Assembly: GCA_022447485.1 (NCBI GenBank)
Contig: JAKVCH010000175.1
Location: 1 to 6,585, forward strand
DNA: 6,585 bases
Origin: Polyangiaceae bacterium
Lineage (GTDB): Bacteria; Myxococcota_A; Polyangia; Polyangiales; Polyangiaceae
Reading direction: 5' to 3'
In this document: in pieces, positions 4,601-6,585 of the stretch
Layout: each line of letters opens with the position of its first letter
Position numbering within the stretch: the first letter of the stretch is position 1
Notes under the pieces: generated by a model
The model's input: only the letters and a program-made list of their open reading frames with translations
Databases searched by the model: none
What the model was told of the DNA's origin: nothing
Program-made: the position numbers and the translations under genes

Positions 4601-6585
4601 ACTCTTGGTGAAGACCCGCTCAAGGCCGCGTAGGGCATCCAAGCTTGTTGAATCACTCTCCAGTGCCTTTTCGTAAGCTGCTTTCGCCTCGCGCTCATCA
4701 TCGAGATGGTCTTCGTAGATTTCACCAATTCGACAACGCGTGATTATTGCCGCTGCTGTGCTCTCAGCATCTACCCGGCTATTGAGCAGCTTCACAAGCG
4801 CCTCATAATCGCCAGATTTCTCCAGGATGCGTGCCAGGCCATCGCCTGCACGCTGATGGCTCGGATCATCTGCTAAGACAGATTCATAAATGCTGCGTGC
4901 TCCCGCTAAATCTCCGATGCGCTCCTCGAGGATTTCGCCAGCCTCAGTGCGTAGCTCTCGAGCTTCACTCGGTGTGCCTGCTGCATCTGCCCGGTGGGTT
5001 AACATCATGCCCAGCTCCTGCCACTGCTGTGCTTTGCGATAGATTTCTGTGAGCCCCGAGAGCGCTACTTCGTTGGATGGCTCAACCGAAAGAACCTGTT
5101 GGAAGCAGGGGAGGGCTAAGTCGGCTCTCTGCACCTTTGCTTGATACCAGACACCGGCCTTGAGCATGAGCTTTGTGCTCTTCTCAGCTGCGCTGTTTGG
5201 GTTTGCCGCCGCCTCATGAAGAGCTGATAGAGCTTCTGCCCAATAGTCTTCGGTGCTTCCGGCCGCACGCTCCACATCAGCCGCGTACTCGTCTGTCGGG
5301 TTATCACAGAAGGCTTGAGAGTAAGCTACTGTTGCTTGTTCTGGATCGGACAGGTCTTGTAGATAGACCTTTCCAATATCTGCCATCAGACGAGCGCGAG
5401 CTTCGTCAGAGCTAGCAACTTCCGCTCGTGAGAGAAGCATTTCTAGGAGAGCTTCGTAGTTGCCTGTTCGTCGATGAGCCTCTTCGAGACCAGCGATAGA
5501 GACGCTATCTTTCGGATCGAGGCTCAGTAGTTCGAGGTAAACTTCGGCAGCGGTAGCGATAGATTCTTTATCGGCCTCAAATAGCCGAGCTGCTCTAAGC
5601 AGGAGAGCTCTTTTATCGTCAATTGCGATGGGGTCATCAATCATCGAAGCCGCTAGGCGGAAAGCCTGAGCCACACGTTCTGCGGTTGCGCCTCGGTCCA
5701 CGGCGCCCTCGAGGCTGATTGCTGTTTCCGTATTCGAAGGCTCTGCCATCAAAGCCTGTTCGAGCTCGTCAATCGCTTCTTCGCTGACCTTTTCGCTCTT
5801 CTTATTGCGTCCGAGATCGTCGAGTCGATCGGCAATCTCTTTGAGCAGGCCACGAGCTCCAGGGTCTTTCGACAACATTCCCAAAACAAGTGCATCGATA
5901 TCTGGAGTGACCCAACCTCTCGGTGCGACTGTGCTTGGGACAGGCGGTTCCGCTTGAATATGTCCAAAGGCAACATCAAGAAGTTCTCCCTCGAAGACCG
6001 GTTTTCCGGTCAACAATTCGAACATGAGTGCTCCTAAGGAGTAGGTGTCGCTCTTGTTATCGGCGTCGGCACCTCGAATTTGCTCGGGGGAAACAGTCTT
6101 CGGGTTTCCACCAGTAGCGCTAAGCCCTTGGCGGTCCCGTCGCTGTCGCATGCGCAGGCGCGCAGTTCCCGCATCGAGTAGGGTAATCTTCGGGTCGCCC
6201 CCACCAGCGCGAACGGAAATCACGTTGTCGAGAGAAAGTGCACCATGCACGAGGTGTTCGTCGTGCAGTGAAAGTAGTCCTTCAATGATGCCCTTGATGA
6301 TCGGTCGTGCCTCATTGATATGCATGGGGCCCGTGCGGCCGACGCGCGCTGCCAGAGGTTGTCCTTCGGAATATTCGTGAGCGACAATCCAACGACCCTC
6401 TACCTCTCCCGCAAAGACCAGTGCCGGGAGGGAATCGGATTGTAGCTGACCGGCGAGACGAGTCAGAGTGAGGAAGCGCTGCAATGCGACTCGGTCCCGG
6501 GTGCTTTCTGGGTGGAGTACTTTCACGCGAAGGTTCTTCCCGTCCTTCTTAGCAATGTAAGTGGAGCCCAATCGACCATCGCCTA
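1604..6585 (-). CDS. giant pseudokinase-TPR protein with C-terminal peptidase-like domain (5' end outside window)
   Basis: The frame is open from the right edge to TAA at 1606-1604, giving 1659 complete visible codons. The TTG at 6571 is not the start: the four codons before it (GDGR) complete the kinase glycine loop GDGRLG. Domains in visible numbering: kinase fold about 1-258, TPR solenoid about 275-1362, C-terminal globular domain about 1389-1659. In the kinase, the VAIK-type lysine is present (VKVL, Lys21), as are a hinge-like HEYSEG, Asn120, SPE (165-167) and SDTYSLG (Asp179). HRD, however, reads HGA (113-115), so the catalytic aspartate is lost, and DFG reads DAG (137-139). The usual helix-C glutamate position appears to be Leu. 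A pseudokinase is therefore predicted, possibly still binding nucleotide. I see no signal peptide or membrane span, so a cytosolic scaffold or sensor is likely, but the true N-terminus is missing. Partners are unknown. The gene converges on rel and shares its terminator. Confidence 0.93.
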   Translation of the reverse strand, partial: GDGRLGSTYIAKKDGKNLRVKVLHPESTRDRVALQRFLTLTRLAGQLQSDSLPALVFAGEVEGRWIVAHEYSEGQPLAARVGRTGPMHINEARPIIKGIIEGLLSLHDEHLVHGALSLDNVISVRAGGGDPKITLLDAGTARLRMRQRRDRQGLSATGGNPKTVSPEQIRGADADNKSDTYSLGALMFELLTGKPVFEGELLDVAFGHIQAEPPVPSTVAPRGWVTPDIDALVLGMLSKDPGARGLLKEIADRLDDLGRNKKSEKVSEEAIDELEQALMAEPSNTETAISLEGAVDRGATAERVAQAFRLAASMIDDPIAIDDKRALLLRAARLFEADKESIATAAEVYLELLSLDPKDSVSIAGLEEAHRRTGNYEALLEMLLSRAEVASSDEARARLMADIGKVYLQDLSDPEQATVAYSQAFCDNPTDEYAADVERAAGSTEDYWAEALSALHEAAANPNSAAEKSTKLMLKAGVWYQAKVQRADLALPCFQQVLSVEPSNEVALSGLTEIYRKAQQWQELGMMLTHRADAAGTPSEARELRTEAGEILEERIGDLAGARSIYESVLADDPSHQRAGDGLARILEKSGDYEALVKLLNSRVDAESTAAAIITRCRIGEIYEDHLDDEREAKAAYEKALESDSTSLDALRGLERVFTKSGKYEELLENLNRQVEIAVTPKQKIILLERIAAVNEEEFLNHEAAAQALELALEADPGRVAAMSSLINHLRVLERWEEASSLYERQMDIVEEPSERIALAMAWGRMLAEKIGSPERSVRAYEMVLDVDADHQAALEALAKVREAAGDADRAVEAIVSLAEQSEEPVQSAEQYVRAAKLVEERGDRDAAIEFYKLALDADPENREIAAHLRAAYVLRGDINAAVELIERELDIVEGDLAQAKLAGEMARLQKDRLKDDVGAESSAKRALRLDPSNADALLVLGDLTFEQERFLEASSFYGRIADRVETMGKEVAVPVLERFVDALSQSGSTEVALKAMDVLLRLAPEDRGALARVAKVTFESGAPKRAVEVVSDYLKRFSAEISDEEKGLFTYRLGASLRRSGDVKDSIAKLNEASELDPSLTEPLVELALAYTDLEDWKGVVKTKSRQLDVAEDDLRVDLLLELGELYAEKLNDPTQAARSYVAALEERPEDRRLLSKLMQLYSADKDWNKLVDIVAKLADMVDEPIQRAKYLHTAALLTAREIGDAEQAIVYFERVLELQPENAKALAELIEIQRSAGNYNAVEDLLKQQLASAEEADDNQLRVKVLDQLGELYQNHIVDNELAAQAYEAAHELDAENQARLDKLAAIYKSDPEGFKEKGILLQEHLLSQNPFRQESYKALRSIYSVAQDADASWNLCQTLSVLKLAEPDEENFYQRMRAETAAPAQDAFQADDWHERIMHPTLDPLLTGIFALIEPAVIKARGQSADKLGVRADMLLDPAQSDAPLAVAIDFARRVMGLELPAIYANPEDMGGLAFLLADQPSITMGQVGLSPEVPPQVAAFVAARQLAYLRPGMYMRQFVQTGTAMKAWLFAAIKLSSPAFPVAADLEGAVNDALSALRAHLSADARDHLASTVSKLIQSGTALDLKKWVAAVDLTADRAGFIIAHDLATASDVIRASEDPSVSVPSEERFRELVIYSTSSLYFDMRRRLGITLEN
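1607..2419 (-). other. C-terminal globular domain, possibly a degenerate M48-like metallopeptidase fold
   Basis: The last 271 residues (visible 1389-1659) are not TPR-like. The segment from ELPAIYANPED through LAFLLADQPSITMG and VGLS to AFVAARQLAYLRPG follows the order of M48-type metallopeptidases. That order is a strand with the substrate-side Asn-Ala-Phe region, a strand ending in G-L-L, then a helix carrying HExxH. Here the position of HExxH reads ARQLA (2065-2051), so no zinc ligands are present and no activity is expected. The domain ends with a conserved-looking FRELVIYSTSSLYFDMRRRL helix. From memory, similar tails occur on TPR proteins of myxobacterial relatives. The fold assignment is inference by eye only. 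Confidence 0.4.
2645..5464 (-). repeat. 13 tandem 71-75-residue units, each a double TPR-like repeat
   Basis: Visible residues 374-1313 divide without gaps into 13 successive units of 71, 74, 72, 71, 72, 72, 71, 72, 73, 74, 71, 72 and 75 residues. Each begins with a pattern like G-D/N-Y-E-A-L-L, followed by a helix ending in R/Q-x-x-x-A, a helix of the L-x-x-I-G-E-I-Y type, a D-x-x-x-A-x-x-A-Y-E-x-A-L segment and D-P-x-x-x-x-A-L. The last two elements are classic TPR positions. A less regular copy precedes the array (from about 5677) and a partial one follows it (to about 2498). The units are diverged at DNA level, so this is an old protein repeat. Such solenoids bind other proteins. Confidence 0.85.
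5810..6585 (-). other. PknB-type protein kinase domain with lost catalytic residues (pseudokinase)
   Basis: This is the N-terminal domain of the giant protein. The order of landmarks is normal for a Hanks-type kinase: glycine loop GDGRLG (6583-6566), Lys21 in VKVL, hinge region, catalytic loop, DAG (6175-6167), SPE, SDTYSLG and a final helical lobe. The catalytic loop reads LVHGALSLDN where active kinases have a form of HRDLKPEN; the HGA codons are 6247-6239. The activation segment keeps normal length but carries six arginines in ten residues (142-151), and GTPAYMAPE becomes GNPKTVSPE. The metal-binding Asp of DFG and the Asn of the loop are kept, so ATP or ADP binding is possible while phosphotransfer is unlikely. 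The first helix and true start lie outside the window. Confidence 0.85.

Overview
The window looks like ordinary bacterial chromosome of moderate GC content, densely coding, with no mobile element, CRISPR array, tRNA or rRNA. It holds two converging transcription units. The best guess for the host is a deltaproteobacterial-type lineage (Myxococcota, Bradymonadota or relatives). This rests on the very long Ser/Thr-kinase-like/TPR protein, a style common there, and on a Rel sequence of standard proteobacterial type. It is inference, not a sequence match.

Plus strand, 2-1420: the window opens inside the 3' half of a long RelA/SpoT-family gene for (p)ppGpp metabolism. The visible 371 residues cover the TGS, helical, conserved-cysteine and ACT domains, so the hydrolase and synthetase domains lie off the left edge. 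A small unrecognised gene of about 60 codons follows, with a well-placed Shine-Dalgarno at 1227-1231. Hairpins overlap or follow both stop codons.

Convergent gap, 1421-1603: it holds no supported gene. It contains one strong hairpin (1556-1581) flanked by an A-rich run on one side and a T run on the other, which can act as a shared bidirectional terminator.

Minus strand, 6585-1604: one enormous ORF fills three quarters of the window and runs off the right edge. Its first visible residues are the glycine-rich loop of a protein kinase (GDGRLG), so the apparent TTG start at 6571 is internal. The kinase fold is recognisable but lacks the catalytic aspartate (HRD reads HGA) and probably the helix-C glutamate, and DFG reads DAG, so it is a predicted pseudokinase. 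It is followed by about 13 regular tandem units of 71-75 residues, each a pair of TPR-like hairpins. A C-terminal domain of about 270 residues follows, which I tentatively read as an M48-like metallopeptidase fold without its HExxH zinc site. A chain with a dead kinase at one end, a long TPR solenoid and a possible dead peptidase at the other looks like a large scaffold or sensor. This protein is the most interesting object in the window. Nothing in the sequence ties it functionally to the Rel gene; the two only share a convergent terminator.
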